A stretch of DNA of 20,398 nt, taken from assembly GCA_031406795.1 (NCBI GenBank), contig JANOHV010000169.1, positions 1-20,398 on the forward strand, read 5' to 3'. A model generated the notes under the pieces. It did no database searches. It saw nothing but the letters and a program-made list of their open reading frames with translations, and was not told the DNA's origin. Numbering within the stretch: position 1 is the stretch's first letter; every line of letters begins with the position of its first letter. A program made the translations under genes and the position numbers. This document shows positions 7,177-14,246 of the stretch, piece after piece. The stretch comes from DATDCY01 sp031406795 [NCBI: Candidatus Rokuibacteriota bacterium] (GTDB lineage Bacteria; JAUVQV01).

Positions 7177-8895
7177 CTAGAGCCGGTGCGTGTCCAGGAC
7201 GGCTTGCCGGATGCGCGCGTCGAGCTGCGGGAAGCGCTCGAGATACTCGACGCGCTCGCGGTTGAGCCTCTTCACGAGGTCTTCCCGCTCGGCGGCGCCG
7301 TAGAGCCGGTGCGGATCAAAGCGCTTCATGTCGTAGATCTTCCCGTGCTCGTCGGTCACGCCCGAGATCAGCACCCGTGTCCCGTAGTCGGGGTCTTCGC
7401 TCCACTCCCCGCTGTCGCGAAAGAGCGCGCGCGTGACATACCCGATGCCGTTCTTCCACGGCCGGTTCGCGGCGCGCCGCGGGGCGAGCGGGTTGTCCGG
7501 GTTCGGCATCTCGCCGACCCCCCCGGTGTTGAGCAGGAACGAGCGGACTTTGCCCTCGTACCGCTTGAGATACTCATAGAAGATGTTCCCCTCCGCGGCG
7601 GTGTCGCCGACGATGAAGGGGTTGGTCCCCACCTCGCGCACGCTCTGGCCGGCCTTCGCGGGATCCCCGGCCGCGGTCTCGATCGACTCGCCGAGCATGA
7701 AATACGCCGCGCTCTGCTCCGGAGTCAGCTCCTGGAGAATCGGGCACACCGTGTTGCGCCGCGTGTTGAAAATGATTATCATCGTGTCCAGTTCATCCAG
7801 CGGCGGCAGGTCGATCGAACTGTGCCGGCGATCACGCGGCAGGGCTTTGATCGGCAGAATGCCGCGGCCGTTGGCGCAGAGGTCTTCGTCGAGATAGAGG
7901 ATCTCGCCGAGGTGGTCGATGTAGAGATTCTGCGAGACGAACGCGGGGGATTCGACGGCGGGACGCAGCAGCACGTCGTCGGCGTCGAGGTCGGTCTTGA
8001 GAAAGAGCCCCTGCTCCGTGCCGAGCACGCGCCCGTCGGCGAGACGCAGCCCGACGAAATCGTCCTGCACCACCAGCGACTGCTCGCCCGGCAGATCGAG
8101 GAAATGCGTGTGCCCGACGTTCGTCGTCTTGCCGGTCCCGGAGTTGCCGAGAATCGCCACACCGTAACGGGTGAACTCCCCCGTGCGCGCGTTCTGGGCC
8201 CGCACGATCTTGGTGCCGGCGTGGATCCCGAGGTAGCCGCGCTGCTTGGCCTGGTACATCGCCATGCGCAGCATCCCCTTCTTCGCCTCGCCCATGTAGT
8301 CGCAGCCGATGCCGACCGTGACGTTGCTCTCGGGGAAGCCGTAGAAGCGGCCGAAGTTGCCGGTGTGGATGTCGGGCACCATCAGGATGTAGAGATCCTC
8401 GGCCCCCGGAACCAGGTCGCGCTCGTGGTACATCTTGCCCCACATGTAGGGGACGTGGTGGTTCGAGCGGTTCTTCGTCGAGACGAGCAGGTGGCAATTG
8501 AAAGTGAACTTCGGGTCGTCGCCGGAGCCCATGACGCGGTAGACGTAGTCGACCGGCAGCTGATTGACGTGGCCCGGGAAGGTCTTCCCGCCGTGCTCGC
8601 CGCCGAAGACCCGCGTGAACTCCCGCTCCATGCCGTTGAGCGTCTCGCGCTGTTCGGGACCCATCTGCTTCGGCTGCACCGCCTCGGAGCCTGCGATGAC
8701 GGTGTACTTCGCGGAACGGTTGCGCACGCGGGTGTCCCAGTTGTAGCCGCCGTAGATGTTGCGCTGGCCGGAACCCTCGGCGAGGCGCCCGAGTTCAGGA
8801 CCGGTGTACAGGGTGACGTTCGTGCCAACGTGACGGGAGCGGTCCACCAGCTGACGGACCTGCTCCAGAACCTTTTCGCCGGTGTAGCCTGCCAT
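7177..8895 (-). CDS. divergent ATP-dependent phosphoenolpyruvate carboxykinase homologue
   Basis: 572 residues, slightly longer than PckA (about 530). Landmarks of the ATP-PEPCK fold are in order: NRSAKYTV (about 59-66, corresponding to the TGRSPKDKY oxaloacetate-binding loop), DYMGEAKKGM (199-208, the YGGEMKKGM metal-ligand lysine region), H225 in GIHAGT, P-loop GNSGTGKTT (250-258), kinase-2 motif VVQDDF (D278/D279), LTPEQ (390-394) and LLNTGG (454-459). Canonical PckA interconverts oxaloacetate plus ATP with PEP, CO2 and ADP. Here the arginine just before the LT of that block (R333 in E. coli) is Glu389, and general similarity is low, so substrate or nucleotide use may differ. The ATG at 8895 has AAGGAGA 7 nt upstream. 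Family membership is fairly sure; the reaction is inference. Confidence 0.75.
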   Translation of the reverse strand: MAGYTGEKVLEQVRQLVDRSRHVGTNVTLYTGPELGRLAEGSGQRNIYGGYNWDTRVRNRSAKYTVIAGSEAVQPKQMGPEQRETLNGMEREFTRVFGGEHGGKTFPGHVNQLPVDYVYRVMGSGDDPKFTFNCHLLVSTKNRSNHHVPYMWGKMYHERDLVPGAEDLYILMVPDIHTGNFGRFYGFPESNVTVGIGCDYMGEAKKGMLRMAMYQAKQRGYLGIHAGTKIVRAQNARTGEFTRYGVAILGNSGTGKTTNVGHTHFLDLPGEQSLVVQDDFVGLRLADGRVLGTEQGLFLKTDLDADDVLLRPAVESPAFVSQNLYIDHLGEILYLDEDLCANGRGILPIKALPRDRRHSSIDLPPLDELDTMIIIFNTRRNTVCPILQELTPEQSAAYFMLGESIETAAGDPAKAGQSVREVGTNPFIVGDTAAEGNIFYEYLKRYEGKVRSFLLNTGGVGEMPNPDNPLAPRRAANRPWKNGIGYVTRALFRDSGEWSEDPDYGTRVLISGVTDEHGKIYDMKRFDPHRLYGAAEREDLVKRLNRERVEYLERFPQLDARIRQAVLDTHRL

Positions 8896-8970
8896 GGTCG
8901 ATCTCTCCTTGCGTGGTGAGCGGCGTTACCGCCCTGCGTCCCCCCGGGCACTCTCGGCCCGAGCGTGTCA

Positions 8971-9000
8971 CTTTTACCGCGACCGGGGCGGTCAAGTCAA
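8971..9000 (-). promoter_or_regulatory. candidate promoter for the carboxykinase-cheB pair
   Basis: Reading the minus strand, TTGACT (9000-8995) and TAAAAG (8976-8971) are separated by 18 bp; the -35 box matches five and the -10 box four of six consensus positions. It overlaps the stop codon of the histidine kinase gene and would give a leader of roughly 70 nt. It suggests the carboxykinase can be expressed apart from the kinase. Confidence 0.4.
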
Positions 9001-10977
9001 CGAATCACGGGCCCGCAGATCGGGGGGAGTGTGCAAGCGCGGCGGGTGCGGCGCGGAGAGGCTGTGTTCCTCGCGGGCCGGACGGCGGCCGCACGGAGCC
9101 TTCGCCCCCCCGGGGAGCCGCACGGTCACCGTCGTCCCCTGCCCCGCCCCCGCCGAGGTGATGGCGATGCCGCCGCCGAGGTCCTGCGCGATCATCCTGC
9201 AGATCGTCAGGCCGACGCCGCTGCCCTCGGCCGACGCGGAAGCCTGCCAGAAGCGCTCGAAGGCGCGCTCGAGCTGCCCGGCGGCGAAGCCGATCCCGTT
9301 GTCGGCCACGCGCACGACCGCCTGTCCCTCCTCCTCGGCAAGGGCGATGCCGATCTCCGGCGCCCGGCCCGGCGAGCGGTACTTGATCGCGTTGTCCACC
9401 AGGTTCGAGAACAGACAGTGGAGAATCTCGCGGTCCGAGCTGAGCGAGAGCGGCTGCATCGCGCAACGCACGATCACCCCGTGGGCCTCGATCGCGAAAG
9501 CGCGATCCTCCAGCACCTCGCCGAGCACCTCGTCGAGCCGCACCGGCGCGAGCGTGTACCGGCGCCCCCCGGCCTCCAGGCGCGCCAGGTCGAGAATATT
9601 GTTGATCATCTTCTGCTGCCGCGTGATCGAGGAGGCCATCACCCCAAGCACGCGTTCGGTTTCGCGCTCCAGCCCGTGCCTGCGCACGATGTCGCGCAGG
9701 ATCTCCAGTTGCATGGCGTGTTTGGCGACGGGCGTCTTGAATTCGTGCGTTACGTCGCGGATCAGCCCGTCCTTCATCGTGTCGAGCGTGCGCAATTCCC
9801 GGTTCTGCCGCTCCAGCTCCTCCTTCGCCTGCTGCAATTCCCGGGCGGCCGCGACCCGCGCGGTGATCTCGCGGGAGACTTCGATGCCGGCCACGATCCG
9901 GCCCATGGCGTCGCGGATGCAGGAGGCGGTGATTTCCATGACTGCGCCGTCGTCCGCCCGCGGACGCTCCATCCGGTGCACGCCCCCGTCGGCGAACGCG
10001 AGGTCGACGGGGCACCCCGGGCAGGGCGAAGGGGCATTGGCGTAAGCCTGGTAGCAGAGATCACCGACGTGTCGGCCCAGCAGCGCGCGGTGCACCCGGT
10101 TCTGGTAGAGGATCCGGAAGCCCGCGTCCTGGACGCTGACCGCGTCGCCGATGGCGTCGAGGATCGCCTCGGTGCGCCTGCGCTCGTCTTCCGTCAGGTT
10201 GATGACGGTCTGCAGGTCCGAGAGGGCCTCGTCGCGCTCGCCCGCAAGCTGGCGCAGGTAGATGACGGCGAGCAGGGCGATTCCGGCCAGGTGCAGCACG
10301 TGCCGCACCGGCGCGAGGACATCGCGCTGCGGCTCGGCGGAGGCCAGGTTCAGCAGCGTCAAGACCTCGTCGAGAAAGAAGCACCCGATCGCCGCCAGCA
10401 GCAGCAGGCGCAGCCAGCCGCGCAGCCGGGTCCCGAGCGCCAGGCCCCAGCCGAGCATGGCGGCCGTCGCGAGACTGAAGACCCAGTCCTGCCAGGTTTC
10501 ACCGAACTCGACGCTCGGGAAGACCAACGCGGTGCGGGCCCAGGGCAGCGCGGTCACCAGGAAGATGGCCATCGCCCCGCCGACGCCCAGCATCAGAAAG
10601 CGGCGGCCGCCGCCGCGCGAGCCGAGGGTGCCGCGCAGCAGCCCGGCAGCCACGGTGCAGACGGCCGCCATCTGCAGCGCGTGCTCGAGCGGAGGAAAGA
10701 ACGGGTGCAGCGCGGCAAGCGGCAGCAGGCCGGAGACGGCGAGCGAGTACACGACGAACATCACGGCCTCGCGCACCAGTCCGACACCGAAGCCCCAGGC
10801 GAGGAGCGTCTCGTGCGGTATCTGTTCCTCGCGGCGGCGCTTGAGGGCGTAGGCGAGCAGGAAGCCCCAGAGGATGGCGCCGAGCCCGAAACGCACCAGC
10901 TCGTTTTCCGGGCCGCCGCGCCCGCCCCCGACCTGCGCGAAAAGCGTCAGCCAATACTCCTGGAAGCGATCCGCCAC
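8992..10977 (-). CDS. membrane PAS-domain sensor histidine kinase
   Basis: 661 residues from a GTG start at 10977, chosen because GGGAGG lies just upstream; the frame extends further but without protein-like sequence. About seven hydrophobic helices fill residues 29-245. A PAS domain follows (about 265-375) with CPGCP (319-323) and C308, a cysteine cluster often seen in deltaproteobacterial PAS domains. Then come a coiled linker (375-400), the HisKA dimerisation helix with phospho-acceptor H411 (THEFKTP) and the HATPase domain: N box NLVDNAIKY, G1 VADNGIGF, F box FERFWQ, G2 GSGVGLTI. The last 40 residues are disordered. It autophosphorylates on His and passes phosphate to a response regulator. 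No classical DNA-binding regulator is adjacent; the nearest receiver is CheB, two genes downstream. The signal is unknown. Confidence 0.9.
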   Translation of the reverse strand: MADRFQEYWLTLFAQVGGGRGGPENELVRFGLGAILWGFLLAYALKRRREEQIPHETLLAWGFGVGLVREAVMFVVYSLAVSGLLPLAALHPFFPPLEHALQMAAVCTVAAGLLRGTLGSRGGGRRFLMLGVGGAMAIFLVTALPWARTALVFPSVEFGETWQDWVFSLATAAMLGWGLALGTRLRGWLRLLLLAAIGCFFLDEVLTLLNLASAEPQRDVLAPVRHVLHLAGIALLAVIYLRQLAGERDEALSDLQTVINLTEDERRRTEAILDAIGDAVSVQDAGFRILYQNRVHRALLGRHVGDLCYQAYANAPSPCPGCPVDLAFADGGVHRMERPRADDGAVMEITASCIRDAMGRIVAGIEVSREITARVAAARELQQAKEELERQNRELRTLDTMKDGLIRDVTHEFKTPVAKHAMQLEILRDIVRRHGLERETERVLGVMASSITRQQKMINNILDLARLEAGGRRYTLAPVRLDEVLGEVLEDRAFAIEAHGVIVRCAMQPLSLSSDREILHCLFSNLVDNAIKYRSPGRAPEIGIALAEEEGQAVVRVADNGIGFAAGQLERAFERFWQASASAEGSGVGLTICRMIAQDLGGGIAITSAGAGQGTTVTVRLPGGAKAPCGRRPAREEHSLSAPHPPRLHTPPDLRARDSLT

Positions 10978-11046
10978 CCGCCCTCCCGCAATGCTCTCTG
11001 CGCCGGGGAGCCATCCTACACGAGGAACGGCCAAGTGTCGCCGGTG

Positions 11047-11076
11047 TGGACAACGGCTCCGCCGTGGTGCTATACA
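11047..11076 (+). promoter_or_regulatory. strong candidate sigma-70 promoter for grx-FTR
   Basis: TGGACA (11047-11052) and TATACA (11071-11076), spacer 18 bp, each with five of six consensus bases. Predicted transcription start is near 11083, leaving about 30 nt before the ATG at 11114, with an AGGAAGGGGA ribosome site in it. It sits in the intergenic space divergent from the histidine kinase. Confidence 0.6.
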
Positions 11077-11113
11077 CACCTGAAGCACACCATCCAGGAA
11101 GGGGAACGCGCTC

Positions 11114-11368
11114 ATGGCATCGCCGCACGTGAAGATGTACACGCTGAGTACCTGTCACCACTGCAAGGCCGCCAAGAAATTCCTGGCCAATTGCGGCGTT
11201 GAGTTCGAATTCACCGACGTGGACCAGTTCACCGGGGCCGAACGCGAGGCGATCATCGCCGAGGTCCGCCGCCTCAACCCCGAGTGTTCATTCCCGACGA
11301 TCATCATCGGGGACCAGATCATCATCGGCAACAATGAGGAGAACATCCGCAAGGCGCTCGGGCTGTGA
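11114..11368 (+). CDS. glutaredoxin-like dithiol redox protein
   Basis: A compact 84-residue thioredoxin-fold protein. The active site is C14-H-H-C17 after a short first strand (KMYTLST). The cis-proline strand is FPTII, and the GDQIIIGNNEENIRKAL tail matches the glutathione-site region of NrdH/glutaredoxin-like proteins. Such proteins reduce disulfides using a dithiol. Its last codon overlaps the start of a ferredoxin:thioredoxin reductase catalytic subunit, so the reductant is probably that enzyme rather than glutathione. The ATG at 11114 has AGGAAGGGGA 8 nt upstream and the candidate promoter at 11047-11076 before it. Annotators may call it glutaredoxin or thioredoxin; the CHHC site does not settle it. 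Confidence 0.87.
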   Translation: MASPHVKMYTLSTCHHCKAAKKFLANCGVEFEFTDVDQFTGAEREAIIAEVRRLNPECSFPTIIIGDQIIIGNNEENIRKALGL

Positions 11369-11697
11369 GCGACATCGAGCGCTTCCGCGAGATGATCCGC
11401 CAGGGGCAGGAGCCCCAGGGTTACTTCTTCAACCCGGACGACGAACTCGTCGACGAACTGATCGGCGCCCTGCTTGTGAACCGGGCGCGGTACGGGTACA
11501 TGGCCTGCCCCTGCCGCCTCGCCTCCGGCGTGCGCGAGAAGGACCGCGACATCATGTGCCCCTGCGTGTACCGTCCTCCGGATGTCATGGAGTATGGCAG
11601 CTGCTATTGCGGGCTGTACGTTTCCGCGGCCTTCAAAGCGGGAGAAGTGCCGAAGCGGCGGGTCCCCGAGCGCCGGCCGCCGGAGAAGGTGCTCTAG
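11365..11697 (+). CDS. ferredoxin:thioredoxin reductase catalytic (beta) subunit
   Basis: A 110-residue protein carrying the full cysteine signature: CPC (48-50), CPC (65-67) and CYC (80-82) followed by GLYV. In known FTR these cysteines hold a 4Fe-4S cluster next to a redox-active disulfide, taking electrons one at a time from ferredoxin to reduce a partner disulfide. The spacing between motifs (14 and 12 residues) differs from plant FTR (16 and 8) but suits bacterial and archaeal relatives. The GTG start overlaps the glutaredoxin TGA by 4 bp, so the two proteins are probably made together. No variable (alpha) subunit is adjacent. Its stop at 11697 directly abuts the stop of the convergent glycosyltransferase. 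Confidence 0.92.
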   Translation: MSDIERFREMIRQGQEPQGYFFNPDDELVDELIGALLVNRARYGYMACPCRLASGVREKDRDIMCPCVYRPPDVMEYGSCYCGLYVSAAFKAGEVPKRRVPERRPPEKVL

Positions 11698-12792
11698 TTA
11701 GAAACCGAACCGCTCGACGATCAGGCGTGCGGCCTCGCGCGCGCCGTCGGCGAAGCGCTCGGGAGGCCGGCCGAGATCGAGCAACTCCGGGAGTCGCCGC
11801 ACCCACTCGCCCGAGGCGAACTCCTCCGCGGCCAGGCGCACACCCCGGCCCCGGTCGCACAGCCAGCGGGCGAGAACGCTCGACTCCCGGAACCCCGGCC
11901 GGGGCACGAACCCGTACGGCACGCGCGAGCGACAGGTCTCCGCGAGAGTGCTGTAGCCGATCTTCCCGACCACCGCGTCCGCGGCCGCGACGAGGTCCGG
12001 GTGGTAGCAGCCGGAGTGGTGTGGCAGCAGCAGCACGTTGCCGACCCTGCGCAACCGGCGTGATGATCCCGCCAGGATGAACTCCACTTTCGGGAGAGCG
12101 AGCAGCGGCTGCAGCGAGAAACCGCCGTGCGGGATCCCCCCCATGGTGACCAGCACCGCGGGGCGGCGCGGTGCGATGCCCAGCGCCGCTCGCGTTTCGG
12201 CGCGGGCGGCGCGCGGGCGGCGGCTGATCGGCCCGACCGTCGCCGTCCCGGCCGCCGGCAGGCAGACCGGCCGGGCTTGCACCCGCAGATCGGCACGAGA
12301 GACGAGGCCGTCGAGAAGTTCGGCGAAGGGGAGCAGCCCCGGCTCGCGCGCGGCGCAGCCCCGATAGATCCACCCCCAGGTGAAATTCTCCACCAGGACA
12401 CTGGGGAGCCCGGCAGCCTGCGCCACCGCGATGCCGAGCGGCGCGATGTCGCAGATGACGACGCGGCATCCAAGGCGCGACAACCGGCCGGCCAGCCGCG
12501 CAACCAGGGCGCTCCTGGGCGGGTAAACCTCGCGCAGGCGCGCGACGGTCGCCGGGAGGTCCTCACCAAGCGGCCCGCGCTGGACCAGCCCGACGTCGGA
12601 CGCGAGGGGGTGGAGCGAAAAGCTTCGCTCCAGCGATTCGCTGAAGAACCAGCGCGACACGTTGGTGAACAAGTGCGGCTGGAGGCCCGGGCGGAGTTCG
12701 CCGAGGGCCCCGATGACCGCAGCGGCGCGGGCCGCGTGCCCGAAACCGTGCGGCGTGATGAAGCAGGCGACCCCCGAACGACCCGCGGACAC
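11698..12792 (-). CDS. GT28/MurG-like glycosyltransferase of unknown substrate
   Basis: 364 residues, with the two Rossmann-like halves of a GT-B enzyme. The N-terminus carries ITPHGFGHAAR (13-22), a glycine-rich acceptor-side loop of the GxGHxxR type. The C-terminal half has VLVTMGG (about 213-219) and KIGYSTLAE (277-285), corresponding to the donor-nucleotide region of MurG-like enzymes. From memory the N-terminal half also resembles the non-kinase domain of plant L-arabinokinase (HGFGHATR, SDVVP, NFSWDFIY; here CDIAP and NFTWGWIY). The GTG at 12792 is preceded by a strong GGGAGGGGGG site, so the longer upstream frame is not used. It stands alone on the minus strand, divergent from the HD gene. 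No sugar or acceptor can be assigned. Confidence 0.72.
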   Translation of the reverse strand: MSAGRSGVACFITPHGFGHAARAAAVIGALGELRPGLQPHLFTNVSRWFFSESLERSFSLHPLASDVGLVQRGPLGEDLPATVARLREVYPPRSALVARLAGRLSRLGCRVVICDIAPLGIAVAQAAGLPSVLVENFTWGWIYRGCAAREPGLLPFAELLDGLVSRADLRVQARPVCLPAAGTATVGPISRRPRAARAETRAALGIAPRRPAVLVTMGGIPHGGFSLQPLLALPKVEFILAGSSRRLRRVGNVLLLPHHSGCYHPDLVAAADAVVGKIGYSTLAETCRSRVPYGFVPRPGFRESSVLARWLCDRGRGVRLAAEEFASGEWVRRLPELLDLGRPPERFADGAREAARLIVERFGF

Positions 12793-12883
12793 GGTATCCC
12801 CCCCTCCCGACGGACCATCGTGCCTCGCGCACTCGCCCGAGTCAAAGGCGGCGAATGCCGGGCGCCGCCGCCGGACAGCCCGG

Positions 12884-12912
12884 TTGACATACCCGCGGCG
12901 CCGGGCGAAGAT
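12884..12912 (+). promoter_or_regulatory. possible promoter of the HD-nadD-rsfS-bsh run
   Basis: A perfect -35 hexamer TTGACA (12884-12889) in the divergent gap, followed after 17 bp by a poor -10 (GAAGAT, 12907-12912). If used, transcription would start about at the HD ATG at 12919, meaning a leaderless message or a start codon further downstream. Apart from this the gap 12793-12918 shows only the two start regions. Confidence 0.3.
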
Positions 12913-12918
12913 CCTCTC

Positions 12919-13536
12919 ATGGCGGCACAGAATAACCAAGCGCGGGCGGGGCGTTGCGGCCCGGGCAAGCCCCTGCGGATACGCGGCACCAGCCCCTCGA
13001 GCGCGACCTGCCGGCGGCTGCTCGCGGCGCACGGCGTCCCGACGCACATCCGTCGCCACTCCGCCCAGGTCGCCCGGGTCGCCCGCGCCATCGCCGAGGC
13101 TTTGCACGAGCAGGGCGAGGCGGTGGACGTCGGGCTCATCGAGGCCGCCGCGCTGCTGCACGACATCGCCAAGGCACCCTGCCTCCAGAGTCATCTCGAC
13201 CACGCCGCCGAAGGCGGCCGGGTGCTGCGCGAGCTGGGGCTCGAGGCGGTGGCGGCGATCGTCGAGCGGCACGTGCACCTGGGCAACTGGAACCCCCGCG
13301 GAACGGTGACGGGCGCCGAGGTGGTGAACTACGCCGACAAGCGCGTGCTCTACGTCCGGGTCGTCAGCCTGCCCGAGCGCTTCCGCGACCTGATCGTGCG
13401 CTACGGCAAGGGCCGCACCGACATCGAAGAGCGCATCCGGCGCAACTGGGCGACCATGGAGCTCGTCGAGGCGAAGATCTTCGGCCGGCTGCCGATCGAT
13501 CCCGCCGATGTCGGCGGGCGAAGGAAGGCGCGGTGA
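12919..13536 (+). CDS. HD-domain phosphohydrolase (YqeK-like position)
   Basis: 205 residues. HD-fold metal ligands: H47 (RRHSAQVARVA), H81-D82 (ALLHDIAK), H92/H95 (SHLDHA), H118/H120 (ERHVH) and D140 (NYADKRV). This is the HDIG class of small metal-dependent phosphohydrolases. Its place directly before nadD and rsfS recalls YqeK, the Ap4A hydrolase of Gram-positives found in the same neighbourhood, but the sequence is not close enough for me to assign that activity. The ATG at 12919 lacks a clear ribosome site, and the first 30 or so residues are polar and non-conserved in appearance; a later start is possible. Its stop overlaps the nadD GTG by 4 bp. Confidence 0.75.
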   Translation: MAAQNNQARAGRCGPGKPLRIRGTSPSSATCRRLLAAHGVPTHIRRHSAQVARVARAIAEALHEQGEAVDVGLIEAAALLHDIAKAPCLQSHLDHAAEGGRVLRELGLEAVAAIVERHVHLGNWNPRGTVTGAEVVNYADKRVLYVRVVSLPERFRDLIVRYGKGRTDIEERIRRNWATMELVEAKIFGRLPIDPADVGGRRKAR

Positions 13537-14246
13537 CGGCCGGCACGCGCCGCATCGGCATCTACGGGGGGACTTTCAACCCCATCCATCTCGCGCATTT
13601 GGCCCTCGCCGAGGAGATCCGCGAGCGTCTCGAGTTGGAGCGCGTGCTGTTCGTACCCGCGAATCTCCCGCCGCACAAGGGGGAGCGCCTCCCCTCCGGG
13701 GCCGAGCGCCTCGCCATGGTGCGCCTGGCAATCCGCGGCAATCCCGGTTTCGGCGCGGTCGACCTCGAGGTACGCCGGGGCGGCCGCTCCTTCACCGTCG
13801 AGACCCTGCGCGAACTGTCGCGCCGCCTGCCGGCGGGGACGCGGCTGGTGTTTCTCATCGGTATGGACGCTTTCGAGGAGATCGGCTCCTGGCACGAGGC
13901 CGACGCGCTGGCCGCCGGGGCGGACTTCGCGCTTTTCCCGCGGGTCGGCCACCCGCTCGCCGACCCGCGCCGCCACGCCCCGAAGGCCTGGGGACTCACG
14001 GCGCCGCGGCGGGTGCCGGGAGGCGGTCAGTCCTGGCGGACGGCCGCCGGCACGCGCGTCTTCCTGCTGCCGACCGAGCAGTACTCGCTCTCAGCGTCCA
14101 CGATTCGAGCCCGCGTCGCCCGCGGCGCGTCGATCCGCTATCTCGTCCCATCGGCCGTCGAGCGCGCGATCGCCCGCGGCGGCCTCTATCGTCGCACCAC
14201 CAGGACATCCCGCGGGACACTCCCGCGGCACACGAAAGGAGCCTGA
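13533..14246 (+). CDS. nadD: nicotinate-nucleotide adenylyltransferase
   Basis: Transfers AMP from ATP to nicotinate mononucleotide, giving deamido-NAD, the penultimate step of NAD synthesis. The 237-residue product shows the nucleotidyltransferase signature GGTFNPIHLAH (12-22), PPHKG (46-50), LIGMDAFEEIGSW (108-120) and the C-terminal SASTIR (187-192, the family SSTxIR loop). The last 20 or so residues (RRTTRTSRGTLPRH) are an unusual basic tail. The GTG at 13533 has AAGGAAGG upstream and overlaps the HD gene stop (GTGA). It ends directly against the rsfS ATG. The nadD-rsfS order is widely conserved in bacteria. Confidence 0.95.
   Translation: MTAGTRRIGIYGGTFNPIHLAHLALAEEIRERLELERVLFVPANLPPHKGERLPSGAERLAMVRLAIRGNPGFGAVDLEVRRGGRSFTVETLRELSRRLPAGTRLVFLIGMDAFEEIGSWHEADALAAGADFALFPRVGHPLADPRRHAPKAWGLTAPRRVPGGGQSWRTAAGTRVFLLPTEQYSLSASTIRARVARGASIRYLVPSAVERAIARGGLYRRTTRTSRGTLPRHTKGA

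Noticed and set aside
6427-8919. An 830-codon plus-strand frame opposite cheB and the carboxykinase homologue
   Set aside because: It crosses two genes and their gap and shows no domain; the minus-strand proteins have full catalytic motifs.
8965-11202. A 745-codon plus-strand frame opposite the histidine kinase
   Set aside because: Non-protein-like composition; it also runs through the grx promoter and start.
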